Below, one piece after another: positions 25,932-34,640 of a stretch of DNA of 64,000 nucleotides. Location: assembly GCA_913055685.1 (NCBI GenBank), contig CAJXKC010000002.1:770920-834919 (forward strand), read 5' to 3'. The notes below the pieces were generated by a model. The model made no database searches. It had not been told where the DNA came from and worked only from the letters and a program-made list of their open reading frames with translations. Position 1 is the first letter of the stretch. Each line of letters starts with the position of its first letter. The DNA is from an uncultured Flavobacteriales bacterium. GTDB taxonomy: Bacteria; Bacteroidota; Bacteroidia; Flavobacteriales; Schleiferiaceae. The translations under genes were made by a program, and so were the position numbers.

Positions 25932-25937
25932 TTTAAT

Positions 25938-26762
25938 ATGCGCTACTTCCTACTGCTGCTCAATCGGAGCCGAGTACTGATCCTTTTTTTGGTTCTGGAA
26001 GTAATCGCATTGACTTGGATTAGTTCTAGTCGTTCCTACCCTCGCGCTGCGGTTAAAAGTAAAACGGCGGAAATAAGTGGCCGCTTTAACACTTGGGGTC
26101 AAGAATGGCGTAACTTCCTAAATCTTCGTATTGAAAACGAGCATTTAGCCAAAGAAAACGCCCAGCTTAGAGCATTGATTGATGCATCTATACTAGCGCA
26201 AAACTATGGTGCGGATACCATTCGCGACAGTGTTATTGGTCAGCATTATACCTATATCCCCGCTCAAGTAGTTAATAGCAGCTTTTTAAAAGTCAATAAT
26301 TACATCCTCATTGATAAAGGAGCACGTAGTGGTTTGCGCAGCAATATGGGGGTCATAAATAATAAAGGTATCGTTGGAGTAATAACCAGTGTTAGTGAAA
26401 ACTTTGCGAGAGTATTACCCCTAATTCATCCCAATATTAGCTTAAGTGCCGCGCTAAAAAATAATGGCTTTTATGGTCCATTAAAATGGGATGGTAAAAG
26501 CTATCGACAAGCCCAACTCTACGATATCCCTCGTTATGCGGAGGTTAGCCAGGGTGATACAATAATCACCGATGGACGCTCCAATATTTTCCCACCCAAT
26601 ATTCAAATTGGAACAGTTATAAGCGGCAGCCTCCAGGCAGACCAAAACTTTTATCGATTGGAAGTGGAGCTAAGCACGGACTTTGCCAAAATTGATAATG
26701 TATACGTGGTAAAAAACCTTCTATCTGAAGAAGCTGACTCCCTAATGCAAGAGCAAGAATGA
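25938..26762 (+). CDS. mreC: Rod shape-determining protein MreC
   Basis: Periplasmic scaffold of the elongasome that activates the RodA-PBP2 pair. The 274-residue protein has one N-terminal membrane helix (about 10-30), a coiled coil (about 60-85, E-N-E-H-L-A-K-E-N-A-Q-L), and the MreC beta-barrel core starting at IPAQVVNSSFLKVNNYILID, with GVVGVI-type segments. Directly downstream of mreB with a six-base gap and overlapping mreD by four bases. Confidence 0.93.
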   Translation: MRYFLLLLNRSRVLILFLVLEVIALTWISSSRSYPRAAVKSKTAEISGRFNTWGQEWRNFLNLRIENEHLAKENAQLRALIDASILAQNYGADTIRDSVIGQHYTYIPAQVVNSSFLKVNNYILIDKGARSGLRSNMGVINNKGIVGVITSVSENFARVLPLIHPNISLSAALKNNGFYGPLKWDGKSYRQAQLYDIPRYAEVSQGDTIITDGRSNIFPPNIQIGTVISGSLQADQNFYRLEVELSTDFAKIDNVYVVKNLLSEEADSLMQEQE

Positions 26763-27256
26763 AATTTCTAAAAGACTTCATATTGTTCTTAGTGATTATC
26801 CTGTTGCAGGTTAGCATCTTCAATAACTTTTTGTTTTTCGGCTACATGAACCCCTATCTGTATGTTTATTGGCTCTTAAGCAGAAATAATGAAGATCAAA
26901 GGGCACTTTACTTGATTCTAGCCTTTGTTTTGGGGGCAAGCATCGACATCTTCGAAGGAAGCGGGGGGATGCATGCTTTGGCCACCACTTTTATTGCCTT
27001 TATACAGCCTTATTTATGGCGCCTGGTGCATAAGCATGGAGAAGAAGACGAGGAGGCTCCTTGGCTTCAGCAATTAAGCTTAGACCGTAGACTGGTTTTT
27101 TTAATCCTTGCTCTTTTCCTTCACCACCTAGTGCTCTTTACGGCCGAAAACTTCGGTTTTAACAATGTGGGTATCTTATTAAAGCGAAGCCTTTACAGCT
27201 CTATCTTCTCCTTTATATTTGTAGGTATCTATCAATTTTGGAAGGCTCGCCGTTAA
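26759..27256 (+). CDS. mreD: Rod shape-determining protein MreD
   Basis: Integral-membrane partner of MreC. The 165 residues contain about five hydrophobic helices, with the small, poorly conserved sequence usual for MreD, and F-N-N-F-L-F-F-G-Y-M-N-P-Y-L near the N-terminus. Identification relies mainly on position between mreC and mrdA and on length; its ATG overlaps the mreC stop (ATGA). Confidence 0.85.
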   Translation: MKFLKDFILFLVIILLQVSIFNNFLFFGYMNPYLYVYWLLSRNNEDQRALYLILAFVLGASIDIFEGSGGMHALATTFIAFIQPYLWRLVHKHGEEDEEAPWLQQLSLDRRLVFLILALFLHHLVLFTAENFGFNNVGILLKRSLYSSIFSFIFVGIYQFWKARR

Positions 27257-29128
27257 ATGCAACGTAAGCACCTACTTTTCTTCTTCTTTCTTAGTGTGGC
27301 CTTGGTTTTTATTGGTCGGCTTTTTTACATCCAAATTTTAAAGGACGATTACAAACTATCGGCTTTAAACAATGTGATTCGCAAGGAAAAAATTTACCCA
27401 GGTCGTGGACTTATCTATGATCGAAATGGGGTGCTATTGGTAGGGAATCAGAGTGCCTATGATCTCATGGTAATTCCAAGCCAAATCAAAAAATTGGATA
27501 CCATTGCCTTTTGTGACTTATTGGACATAGACAAAGACCGCCTCATCCAAAATCTTAAAAAAGCTAAGGCATATAGCTACCTAAAACCATCCATCTTCAT
27601 GAAGCAGATTTCCAAGGAGAAGTTTGCTTTCATTCAGGAAAAGCTGCACGAATTTCAAGGCTTTTACCCCCAGAAAAGGATTCTCAGATCCTATAACTTT
27701 AACTCGGCCTCAAATGTAGTAGGGTTTATCGGCGAAGCCTCGGTGGGTTTCATAAAAGAAAATCCAAGTTATAGCCAGGGTGACCTTATCGGTAAAACCG
27801 GAATTGAAAAGGCCTATGAGAAAGAATTAAGGGGTAAAGCCGGAGCAGAGTACCATTTGGTGGACGTACACAATCGCAGTAAAGGATCTTATCAGAATGG
27901 TATCTACGATACCTTACCCGTGCCAGGTTCCGACTTACACAGCACCATTGATATTTACCTTCAGGCTTATGGGGAACAATTAATGCAAAACAAGAGAGGG
28001 TCGGTCGTAGCCATTGAACCAGAAAGTGGTGAGATTCTAGCATTAGTTACCAGCCCTAATTACGACCCTAGTCTAATGATTGGACGTGATCGCACCCGAA
28101 ACTACAGCGAACTATATTTAGACAGCATTAATAAGCCCCTCTTTGATCGTGGTTTATTGGCAGAATATCCGCCGGGCTCTCCCTTTAAGGTTATTAATGC
28201 CCTGATTGGTTTACAAGAAGGGACCCTAACTCCACGCAGCACCTATACCTGTCATCATGGATTCCATTGGGGAAGTTTACACGTAGCTTGTCACTGCGAC
28301 ACCTACTCACCTATTGCTCTACGTACTGCTATTAGTAAAAGTTGCAATAATTACTTCTGTCGGGTATTTAAGGGGGTTATAGAGAAATATCCTAGTGCTC
28401 AGGAAGGAATGAACGCGTGGAGTAATCACGTAAAGAGCTTTAATCTTGGGCGGTATTTAAACAACGACCTACCCACCGGCCGTAAAGGTCTAGTGCCTAA
28501 TGCCGATTATTACGATCGCGCCTTCGGATATACCGGTTGGAAAGCGGTGAGCACCATCTCATTAGGTATTGGTCAGGGTGAATTACTTCTAACGCCCATT
28601 CAAATGGCGAATATGACTGCTGCCATTGCTAACCGAGGTTATTACTACACCCCGCACATCGTCAAAAGAATCGGTGATAAACCTAGCCAGGATACTAACT
28701 TCACCAAAGCTAAATACACCACCATTGATAGTGTTCATTTTTCGACGGTCATTGAGGGGATGTTTGACGTTTTTGAAAGTGGTACTGCCCGAGGTTCTCG
28801 CATGGAAAACATTGAAATGTGTGGCAAAACGGGTACGGCAGAAAACCCGCATGGCCAAGATCACTCCATCTTTGTGGCTTTTGCCCCTAAAGACAATCCT
28901 AAAATCGCTATTTCCATCATAGTTGAAAACGGATATTGGGGTAGCCGCTGGGCAGCTCCTATTGCTAGTCTTATGATTGAGCGGTATTTAACCGATACCA
29001 TTAGTAGGCCAAATCTCGAAAAGAGAATGTTGCAAGGTGATTTGAGCGATGAATACGAATCCCAATTAGTGAAGATCTACGGAGAAGAAGTAGTTGATAA
29101 ACTGAAAGTGCCGGATGAGACAGAATGA
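27257..29128 (+). CDS. mrdA: Penicillin-binding protein 2 (elongasome transpeptidase)
   Basis: Class B penicillin-binding protein that cross-links peptidoglycan during elongation. One N-terminal membrane anchor (about 6-24), the PBP dimerisation domain (about 45-230), then the transpeptidase. Its motifs are all present: S-x-x-K in PPGSPFKVIN, S-x-N in SKSCNNYF and K-T-G in CGKTGTAEN. The 623-residue length fits the family. It overlaps rodA by 14 bases, matching the known RodA-PBP2 complex. Confidence 0.95.
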   Translation: MQRKHLLFFFFLSVALVFIGRLFYIQILKDDYKLSALNNVIRKEKIYPGRGLIYDRNGVLLVGNQSAYDLMVIPSQIKKLDTIAFCDLLDIDKDRLIQNLKKAKAYSYLKPSIFMKQISKEKFAFIQEKLHEFQGFYPQKRILRSYNFNSASNVVGFIGEASVGFIKENPSYSQGDLIGKTGIEKAYEKELRGKAGAEYHLVDVHNRSKGSYQNGIYDTLPVPGSDLHSTIDIYLQAYGEQLMQNKRGSVVAIEPESGEILALVTSPNYDPSLMIGRDRTRNYSELYLDSINKPLFDRGLLAEYPPGSPFKVINALIGLQEGTLTPRSTYTCHHGFHWGSLHVACHCDTYSPIALRTAISKSCNNYFCRVFKGVIEKYPSAQEGMNAWSNHVKSFNLGRYLNNDLPTGRKGLVPNADYYDRAFGYTGWKAVSTISLGIGQGELLLTPIQMANMTAAIANRGYYYTPHIVKRIGDKPSQDTNFTKAKYTTIDSVHFSTVIEGMFDVFESGTARGSRMENIEMCGKTGTAENPHGQDHSIFVAFAPKDNPKIAISIIVENGYWGSRWAAPIASLMIERYLTDTISRPNLEKRMLQGDLSDEYESQLVKIYGEEVVDKLKVPDETE

Positions 29129-30374
29129 TCGACTTTTTTATAATGTAGATTGGATTAGCATCCTATTGTTCTTCCTGCTGGCATTTTTAGGTTGGGCCAA
29201 TATTTATGCCGCAGTATACGACGAAAATCACGCAAGTATCTTTGACCTAAGCCAACGCTACGGTAAACAATTGCTTTGGATTGGTACCTCGGTCCTAATA
29301 ATCATATTCCTTTTCATTTTAGACGGTAACCTCTTTCAAACTCTGGCTTATCCTATTTATATCCTCAGTATGCTTAGTCTCTTAGGGGTACTCCTATTTG
29401 GAAAGGAAATTGCAGGCGCTCGTTCCTGGTTTGTCTTTGGCGGCTTTAGCTTACAGCCCTCGGAGTTTGCAAAATTTGCCACAGCCCTGGCTTTAGGGGC
29501 ATTCTTAAATAAACAAGGGAGGGACCTTAGTAGGTGGAAGGATAAGATAATGGCCTTTATCATTATAGGTCTGCCGGCAATTTTAATTATCCCTCAACCT
29601 GATCCAGGATCGGCCTTGGTTTACTTTAGCCTGATTTTGGTACTGTACCGAGAGGGCTTGTCTGGCTCCTATATTTTCCTAGGGATAAGTGTAGCCGTCT
29701 TATTTATTCTTAGTTTACTAATACCCACCCTCTATTTACAAATTGGATTAGCCCTTATCGCTTTATTAATCGCCTACCTCGGTCGAAGAAGCAAAGGCTT
29801 CTGGATTAGAGTTTTGGCGATTCTTAGCATGGCTTTACTTTTGGTAAACTCAGTTGATTACGCCTTTAATAATATTCTTGAAGATCGACATCGAAATCGT
29901 ATCAATATACTTCTAGGAAAGGCCCACGACCCCAAAGGAATTGGTTATAATACTACTCAGTCTATGATTGCGATTGGTTCGGGAGGATTTAGTGGCAAAG
30001 GCTATTTGAATGGTACCCAAACTAAATTTGACTTTGTGCCCGAACAGAGTACCGATTTTATTTTCTGTACCGTAGGCGAGGAATGGGGGTTTCTAGGCAG
30101 CAGCCTATTAATTCTGCTTTTTGTTCTACTGTTTTTTAGGATTGTCCAGCTTGCTGAAAGGCAGAAAAACCGCTTCGCTCGTGCTTATGGCTATGCCGTG
30201 GTGAGCATATTGTTCTTCCATTTTACCATTAATATTGCCATGACCATTGGCCTGGCCCCGGTAATTGGCATTCCCCTACCCTTTTTCAGTTATGGTGGTT
30301 CCTCACTCTGGGGCTTTACCTTCTTGCTATTTATATTGATAAAGCTAGACAGTTTCCGCTGGCAAACCCTGTAA
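29115..30374 (+). CDS. rodA: RodA, SEDS-family peptidoglycan glycosyltransferase
   Basis: Polymerises lipid II into glycan strands. The 419 residues make ten or so membrane helices; conserved pieces include FGGFSLQPSEFAKFATALAL, P-Q-P-D-P-G-S-A-L-V-Y, the large loop with F-V-P-E-Q-S-T-D-F-I-F and the C-terminal PLPFFSYGGSSLWG. The W-D position of the family lies in the extracellular loop near G-E-E-W-G-F-L-G. Last gene of the mre block, with a hairpin 34 bases after its stop (30408-30429) on the other strand's orientation. Confidence 0.95.
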   Translation: MRQNDRLFYNVDWISILLFFLLAFLGWANIYAAVYDENHASIFDLSQRYGKQLLWIGTSVLIIIFLFILDGNLFQTLAYPIYILSMLSLLGVLLFGKEIAGARSWFVFGGFSLQPSEFAKFATALALGAFLNKQGRDLSRWKDKIMAFIIIGLPAILIIPQPDPGSALVYFSLILVLYREGLSGSYIFLGISVAVLFILSLLIPTLYLQIGLALIALLIAYLGRRSKGFWIRVLAILSMALLLVNSVDYAFNNILEDRHRNRINILLGKAHDPKGIGYNTTQSMIAIGSGGFSGKGYLNGTQTKFDFVPEQSTDFIFCTVGEEWGFLGSSLLILLFVLLFFRIVQLAERQKNRFARAYGYAVVSILFFHFTINIAMTIGLAPVIGIPLPFFSYGGSSLWGFTFLLFILIKLDSFRWQTL

Positions 30375-30407
30375 AGCTAAGACGAAATCTTAGGTCAAGT
30401 AAAAAAA

Positions 30408-30429
30408 AAGTCCCCTCGAAGGGGGACTT
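30408..30429 (-). terminator. Intrinsic terminator for the sigma factor / small-protein operon
   Basis: Stem AAGTCCCC / GGGGACTT with a six-base loop. Read on the minus strand the stem is followed by a run of T (A-run at 30401-30409 on the plus strand), the classic form for minus-strand transcripts. It begins two bases after the stop of the 48-residue ORF, which is strong support that this ORF is a real gene end. It may also slow plus-strand readthrough from rodA. Confidence 0.9.
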
Positions 30430-30430
30430 G

Positions 30431-30577
30431 TTAGTTCTGGATCATTTCAAAGCTAAGACCGTTATCCAATTCTTGGCGGTGGTAGGACCGCGAAAAGTTT
30501 AGGATATTTTGAATGGTCTGCGGATTTGGTTTAGCGTTAATCTGATACTCATGTTTAAGAATAGTAGTGTTATCCAT
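30431..30577 (-). CDS. Uncharacterised 48-residue protein, downstream of an ECF sigma factor
   Basis: An intact small ORF on the minus strand from ATG (30575-30577) to TAA (30431-30433), too short for usual ORF cut-offs. It starts MDNTTILKHEYQINAKPNPQ and continues with TIQNILNFSRSYHRQELDNG, ending FEMIQN. It is followed immediately by a good terminator, and lies 51 bases after the sigma factor stop with no promoter seen between, so it is probably the last gene of that operon. From memory, small Bacteroidota proteins with a P-x-x-x-T-I-x-x-I-L-N-F-S pattern exist and have no known function. It is too small and polar to be a classical anti-sigma factor, but a role linked to the sigma factor or translation is possible. 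Confidence 0.75.
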   Translation of the reverse strand: MDNTTILKHEYQINAKPNPQTIQNILNFSRSYHRQELDNGLSFEMIQN

Positions 30578-30590
30578 GCACCTTGTATTA

Positions 30591-30608
30591 GTTAGACAAG
30601 TATCTAAC
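30591..30608. other. Short perfect inverted repeat between sigma gene and small ORF
   Basis: GTTAGA (30591-30596) and TCTAAC (30603-30608) with a six-base loop. It sits between the sigma stop and the small-protein start in the same transcript. Possibly an mRNA structure that affects processing or translation of the small ORF; a chance occurrence is not excluded. Confidence 0.4.
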
Positions 30609-30628
30609 GAAAGGGGCAGAATATTATT

Positions 30629-31216
30629 TTAGGAACTAGTCAAAGAAACATGATTTTTCTCCATCAGCTTACGCAGATTAATAAGGGCATAACGCATCCG
30701 GCCTAGAGCCGTATTGATCGAAACCCCAGTTTGATCCGCAATTTCTTTAAAGCTTAATCCGCTAAAATGGCGCAATTTCAATACCTCTAATTGCTCTTCT
30801 GGTAACTCTAAAATAAGGCGGTGTAAATCCTTCTCAATCTGCTCACGAATCATTTCTGACTCCGCATCCGGTGAACCGTCTTTGATAATCTTGAAAATAT
30901 CGTACTCATCATTAGGAGCCACCGTAGGCATACGTTTTTGCTTACGGAAGTGATCGATCACCAAATTGTGGGCAATACGCAGAGACCAGTTCAAAAACTT
31001 GCCTTCCTCGTTATACTTGCCACGGCGCAGAGTTTTGATGATTTTAACAAATGTGTCTTGAAATACATCATTCGCTAAATCGCGATCTTGAATTTTACTC
31101 AGGATATAAGAGAAAATTCTTTGTTCGTGCTTGGAAATTAAAAAGGCTAAACCTTGCTCTTCACCTTCCAAATACAGCCTGATTAGCTGTGCGTCAGTCA
31201 TTGCTTTGTAGTCCAT
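30629..31216 (-). CDS. ECF-type RNA polymerase sigma factor
   Basis: A 195-residue sigma-70 family extracytoplasmic-function factor. Region 2 (about 25-95) holds D-L-A-N-D-V-F-Q-D-T-F-V-K-I-I and W-S-L-R-I-A-H-N-L-V-I-D; region 4 (about 130-185) has L-R-H-F-S-G-L-S-F-K-E-I-A-D-Q-T-G-V-S helix-turn-helix. I start it at ATG 31216, giving MDYKAMTDAQLIRLYLEGEE; a TTG two codons earlier is the alternative. No anti-sigma gene is next to it, only the 48-residue ORF. I recall close relatives in Bacteroidota annotated as general sigma factors without a partner anti-sigma, often near uvrA. Target genes are unknown. Confidence 0.93.
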   Translation of the reverse strand: MDYKAMTDAQLIRLYLEGEEQGLAFLISKHEQRIFSYILSKIQDRDLANDVFQDTFVKIIKTLRRGKYNEEGKFLNWSLRIAHNLVIDHFRKQKRMPTVAPNDEYDIFKIIKDGSPDAESEMIREQIEKDLHRLILELPEEQLEVLKLRHFSGLSFKEIADQTGVSINTALGRMRYALINLRKLMEKNHVSLTSS

Positions 31217-31384
31217 AGTCAACCTTGATTGGGTTAGTAATTCAATCTATAAATTCAATCAAGTAACTATGCTTCTATAGGCAAAGAGTCTTTAAATGTG
31301 ATTTGCAAAACGGCCAATTATTGTGCCGTGCTTAAAACAAATATATAATTTTCTTTGTCAATCCTGCAAACGGAAGCAAATTGA

Positions 31385-31392
31385 TACTTTTG
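31385..31392 (+). promoter_or_regulatory. Bacteroidota-type -7 element for uvrA
   Basis: TACTTTTG, an exact TAnnTTTG match, 24 bases before the uvrA ATG. It is in the 200-base gap divergent from the sigma gene, which otherwise shows nothing recognisable. Confidence 0.55.
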
Positions 31393-31416
31393 AACGAGCT
31401 ATTTCTCCCCTATTAA

Positions 31417-34206
31417 ATGAGTACGAAAAAGGCAAGCAGCAAGGACTGGATTGACATCCAAGGCGCAAGAGTGCACAACCTAAAAAATATTGATCTCAAG
31501 ATCCCTCATCAAAAATTAACCGTTATTACGGGATTGTCGGGTTCGGGTAAGTCATCATTAGCATTCGACACCCTCTATGCCGAAGGGCAACGTCGTTATG
31601 TGGAAAGCTTATCTTCCTATGCCCGTCAATTTTTGGGGCGCTTAGATAAACCGGAGGTAGACAGCATAAAAGGTATATCGCCAGCGGTAGCGATTGAACA
31701 GAAGGTAATTTCGCGTAATCCTCGGTCAACGGTAGGAACCAGCACAGAGATTTATGACTACTTAAAAGTCTTATACGCTCGTATTGGCAAGACTTATTCT
31801 CCTATTAGCGGGGAAGAAGTAAAAAAGCATCAAATTGAAGATGCTATCACTTTTGTGAAGTCATTAGAGCCCCAAACCCGGGTTTTACTCAAAAGCCCTT
31901 TCCTACTTCACGATCGTTCATTAAAGGGTCAATTAGCGATATTAGAACAACAGGGCTTCTCTCGGTTAAGCTATAAGGGGGAAACCTTGCTCATTTCGGA
32001 ACTTGAGCTTAAAGAAGTAAAGAATCCTGAGGAAGATTTAGAAATTGTGGTTGACCGCCTAACGGCGGAGATGGATACTGATGATCAAGTCAACCGCTGG
32101 ACTGATTCCTTACAGACTGCTTTCTTCGAAGGCCGAGGTATTTGTCGAATTGAAATTTACCCGAGTGGCGAAAGCACCGAGTTTAGCAATAAGTTTGAGG
32201 CAGATGGAATCGAATTTGAAGAGCCCAGTCCTCACCTCTTCAGTTTCAACAATCCTTATGGTGCCTGTCCTAAATGCGAAGGATTTGGTAATATCATGGG
32301 GATTGATGAAGACTTAGTTATTCCGGATACAAGCCTTTCAGTTTATGAAGATGCGATTTTTCCCTGGCGAGGAGAAAAGATGCAGGAATGGAAGGAACAG
32401 CTCTTAAGAGGAGCAGAAAAGGCAAATTTCCCTATTCATAGACCCATATTTGAATTGAGTCAGGCTGAATACGATCTACTTTGGGACGGATGCAGCCACT
32501 TCAAAGGCTTACACCAATTTTTCAATTACTTAGAGTCAAAATCCTACAAGATTCAGTTTCGCGTTATGCTTTCCCGATACCGTGGCAAAACGCGTTGCAC
32601 TAGCTGCAAAGGCAGTCGCTTACGCAAAGAAGCTTCCTACGTGAAAGTCGCAGGAAAAGCGATAAGCGAATTGGTGAATTGGCCTATAGATAAGCTGAGA
32701 GATCATTTCGAACAGCTCGAATTATCCGAATCAGACCAGAAGATTGCCAAACGACTCTTGGTGGAAATTCGTAGTCGCCTCAATTATCTATGCGAGGTTG
32801 GATTACCTTACCTCAACTTAAACCGAGTTTCGAATAGTTTATCTGGAGGTGAGTCGCAACGAATAAATCTAGCAACCAGCTTAGGAAGTGCCTTAGTGGG
32901 CTCTACCTACATTTTAGATGAGCCCAGCATTGGACTGCATCCACGCGATACCGAGAAGCTTATTAAAGTGGTGAAGAGTCTGCGTGATTTGGGTAATACC
33001 GTGGTTGTAGTTGAGCACGATGAGGAACTTATGGAAGCTGCCGACTACTTAGTGGATATTGGGCCAGATGCAGGCATTCATGGCGGTGAAGTGATTTACG
33101 CTGGCGAAGCGCAAGGGGTTAAGGAGCAAACTGAGTCCTATACGGCACGCTACCTTAACGGACTGGAAAAAATTGAGATTCCCACGAAAAAAACTCCGCG
33201 AAAATTTATCAGCCTTAAAGGCGCGCGCGAAAACAATTTAAAAAACATCGATATTGATATACCCTTACACTGCTTTAGCGTAGTGACCGGTGTAAGCGGT
33301 TCGGGTAAATCGAGTTTAATTCGAAAAATACTTTATCCTGCCCTTAAAAAGCGCTTAGGAGCTTATGCGGATAAGACCGGTAAGTTTGCCGCCTTGGAAG
33401 GTTCCATCGAAAGTTTAAGCGATGTAGAATTTGTGGATCAAAATCCGATTGGGAAAAGCTCGCGCAGTAACCCCGTTACCTATCTTAAGGCCTATGACGA
33501 TATCAGAGCATTATTTGCCGCACAACCCTTAGCCAAGACTCGAAAATATAAACCGGGCTTTTTCTCCTTTAATATTGATGGTGGTCGCTGCGAGAAATGT
33601 CAGGGCGAAGGTGAAATCACCATTGAAATGCAGTTTATGGCTGATGTGCATTTACGTTGTGATGAATGTGAAGGAAAGCGGTTTAAAAAAGAAATTCTTG
33701 ACGTTCAATTCGAAGGGAAGTCGATATTCGATATCCTTGAAATGACAGTAGATGAGGCGATGGACTTCTTCCGAAATTCGGATCAACATAAGATTGCCGA
33801 TAAAATAAAACCCTTGCAAGACGTAGGTTTGGGTTATGTGAGCCTGGGGCAAAGCTCCTCCACCCTTTCTGGTGGGGAAGCCCAAAGGGTAAAATTAGCC
33901 ACCTTCCTCGGCAAAGGAAGCGCTCAGAACCCGGTGCTCTTCATTTTTGATGAGCCCACTACTGGACTGCATTTCCACGATATCAAAAAGCTACTTCAAA
34001 GCTTTTATGCTTTAATAAAAAATGGGCATTCGGTTTTGGTTATCGAACATCATCCAGATGTCATGAAATGTGCGGATTGGATAATTGACCTTGGACCCGA
34101 AGGCGGTGAAATGGGGGGGCAATTAGTTTTTCAAGGGAAACCGGAAGACTTAGTGAAATCAGAAAACTCCTATACTGCCAAATACCTTCGAGAAAAACTA
34201 AAATAG
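31417..34206 (+). CDS. uvrA: Excinuclease ABC subunit UvrA
   Basis: Damage-sensing ATPase of nucleotide excision repair. The 929-residue protein has two ABC ATPase halves: Walker A GLSGSGKSSLAF near residue 40 and GVSGSGKSSL near 630, the signature motifs LSGGESQRINLA and LSGGEAQRVKLA, and Walker B segments with I-L-D-E-P-S and F-D-E-P-T-T. Zinc modules with C-x-x-C pairs are visible (ACPKCEGFGN, CTSCKGSR; CEKCQGEGE, CDECEGKRF). All key parts are intact. Likely its own transcription unit. Confidence 0.97.
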   Translation: MSTKKASSKDWIDIQGARVHNLKNIDLKIPHQKLTVITGLSGSGKSSLAFDTLYAEGQRRYVESLSSYARQFLGRLDKPEVDSIKGISPAVAIEQKVISRNPRSTVGTSTEIYDYLKVLYARIGKTYSPISGEEVKKHQIEDAITFVKSLEPQTRVLLKSPFLLHDRSLKGQLAILEQQGFSRLSYKGETLLISELELKEVKNPEEDLEIVVDRLTAEMDTDDQVNRWTDSLQTAFFEGRGICRIEIYPSGESTEFSNKFEADGIEFEEPSPHLFSFNNPYGACPKCEGFGNIMGIDEDLVIPDTSLSVYEDAIFPWRGEKMQEWKEQLLRGAEKANFPIHRPIFELSQAEYDLLWDGCSHFKGLHQFFNYLESKSYKIQFRVMLSRYRGKTRCTSCKGSRLRKEASYVKVAGKAISELVNWPIDKLRDHFEQLELSESDQKIAKRLLVEIRSRLNYLCEVGLPYLNLNRVSNSLSGGESQRINLATSLGSALVGSTYILDEPSIGLHPRDTEKLIKVVKSLRDLGNTVVVVEHDEELMEAADYLVDIGPDAGIHGGEVIYAGEAQGVKEQTESYTARYLNGLEKIEIPTKKTPRKFISLKGARENNLKNIDIDIPLHCFSVVTGVSGSGKSSLIRKILYPALKKRLGAYADKTGKFAALEGSIESLSDVEFVDQNPIGKSSRSNPVTYLKAYDDIRALFAAQPLAKTRKYKPGFFSFNIDGGRCEKCQGEGEITIEMQFMADVHLRCDECEGKRFKKEILDVQFEGKSIFDILEMTVDEAMDFFRNSDQHKIADKIKPLQDVGLGYVSLGQSSSTLSGGEAQRVKLATFLGKGSAQNPVLFIFDEPTTGLHFHDIKKLLQSFYALIKNGHSVLVIEHHPDVMKCADWIIDLGPEGGEMGGQLVFQGKPEDLVKSENSYTAKYLREKLK

Positions 34207-34226
34207 ATTTTTGGGGTTAAGCAATT

Positions 34227-34640
34227 ATGGAAAACCCCGAACGTCGATTCAGATTAAGGCAAGACGACAAAATTGTAGGCTATATGCGAAAGCTTAGTCA
34301 ATCCATGGTCTTGTATTCTAGTGATGGATTCTGGTGGCGTGGTCATAAGCCCAGTTATAACTTAGTAGACGAGTACACCGGACTGCGCGATCGCAATAAT
34401 CGCTATATCTACGAATGGGATATTCTTTACTTCAAAATCGATCCGGATGGGGAATATTCCAAAGGCGTTATACTTTGGGAAGGACGCCAAGAAATATTCG
34501 GAATTAAAGCGATAGATGAAGGTAGTTTTATTCCCCTCTTTGTGGAAGGAATCGCCATGTTCAATTCCTATCAGTTGGAAGTATTCTCACACTTATGGTT
34601 AAACCCAAAGTTAAAAGAGTACTTAGGCGTTAAAGATTAA
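34227..34640 (+). CDS. YopX-like protein, orphan outside a phage
   Basis: A 137-residue protein whose centre, EYTGLRDRNNRYIYEWDIL (residues 49-67), has the hallmark Y-T-G-L-x-D-x-N-x-x-x-I-Y-E-x-D-I of the YopX family. The C-terminal piece F-S-H-L-W-L-N-P-K-L-K-E-Y-L corresponds to its usual N-x-x-E-N-P-E-L-L ending. YopX proteins are mainly encoded in temperate phages and are of unknown function. Here there are no other phage genes; the gene is 20 bases after uvrA on the same strand. It overlaps the DUF389 gene by four bases at the stops (TTAA at 34637-34640). Function not assigned. Confidence 0.7.
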   Translation: MENPERRFRLRQDDKIVGYMRKLSQSMVLYSSDGFWWRGHKPSYNLVDEYTGLRDRNNRYIYEWDILYFKIDPDGEYSKGVILWEGRQEIFGIKAIDEGSFIPLFVEGIAMFNSYQLEVFSHLWLNPKLKEYLGVKD

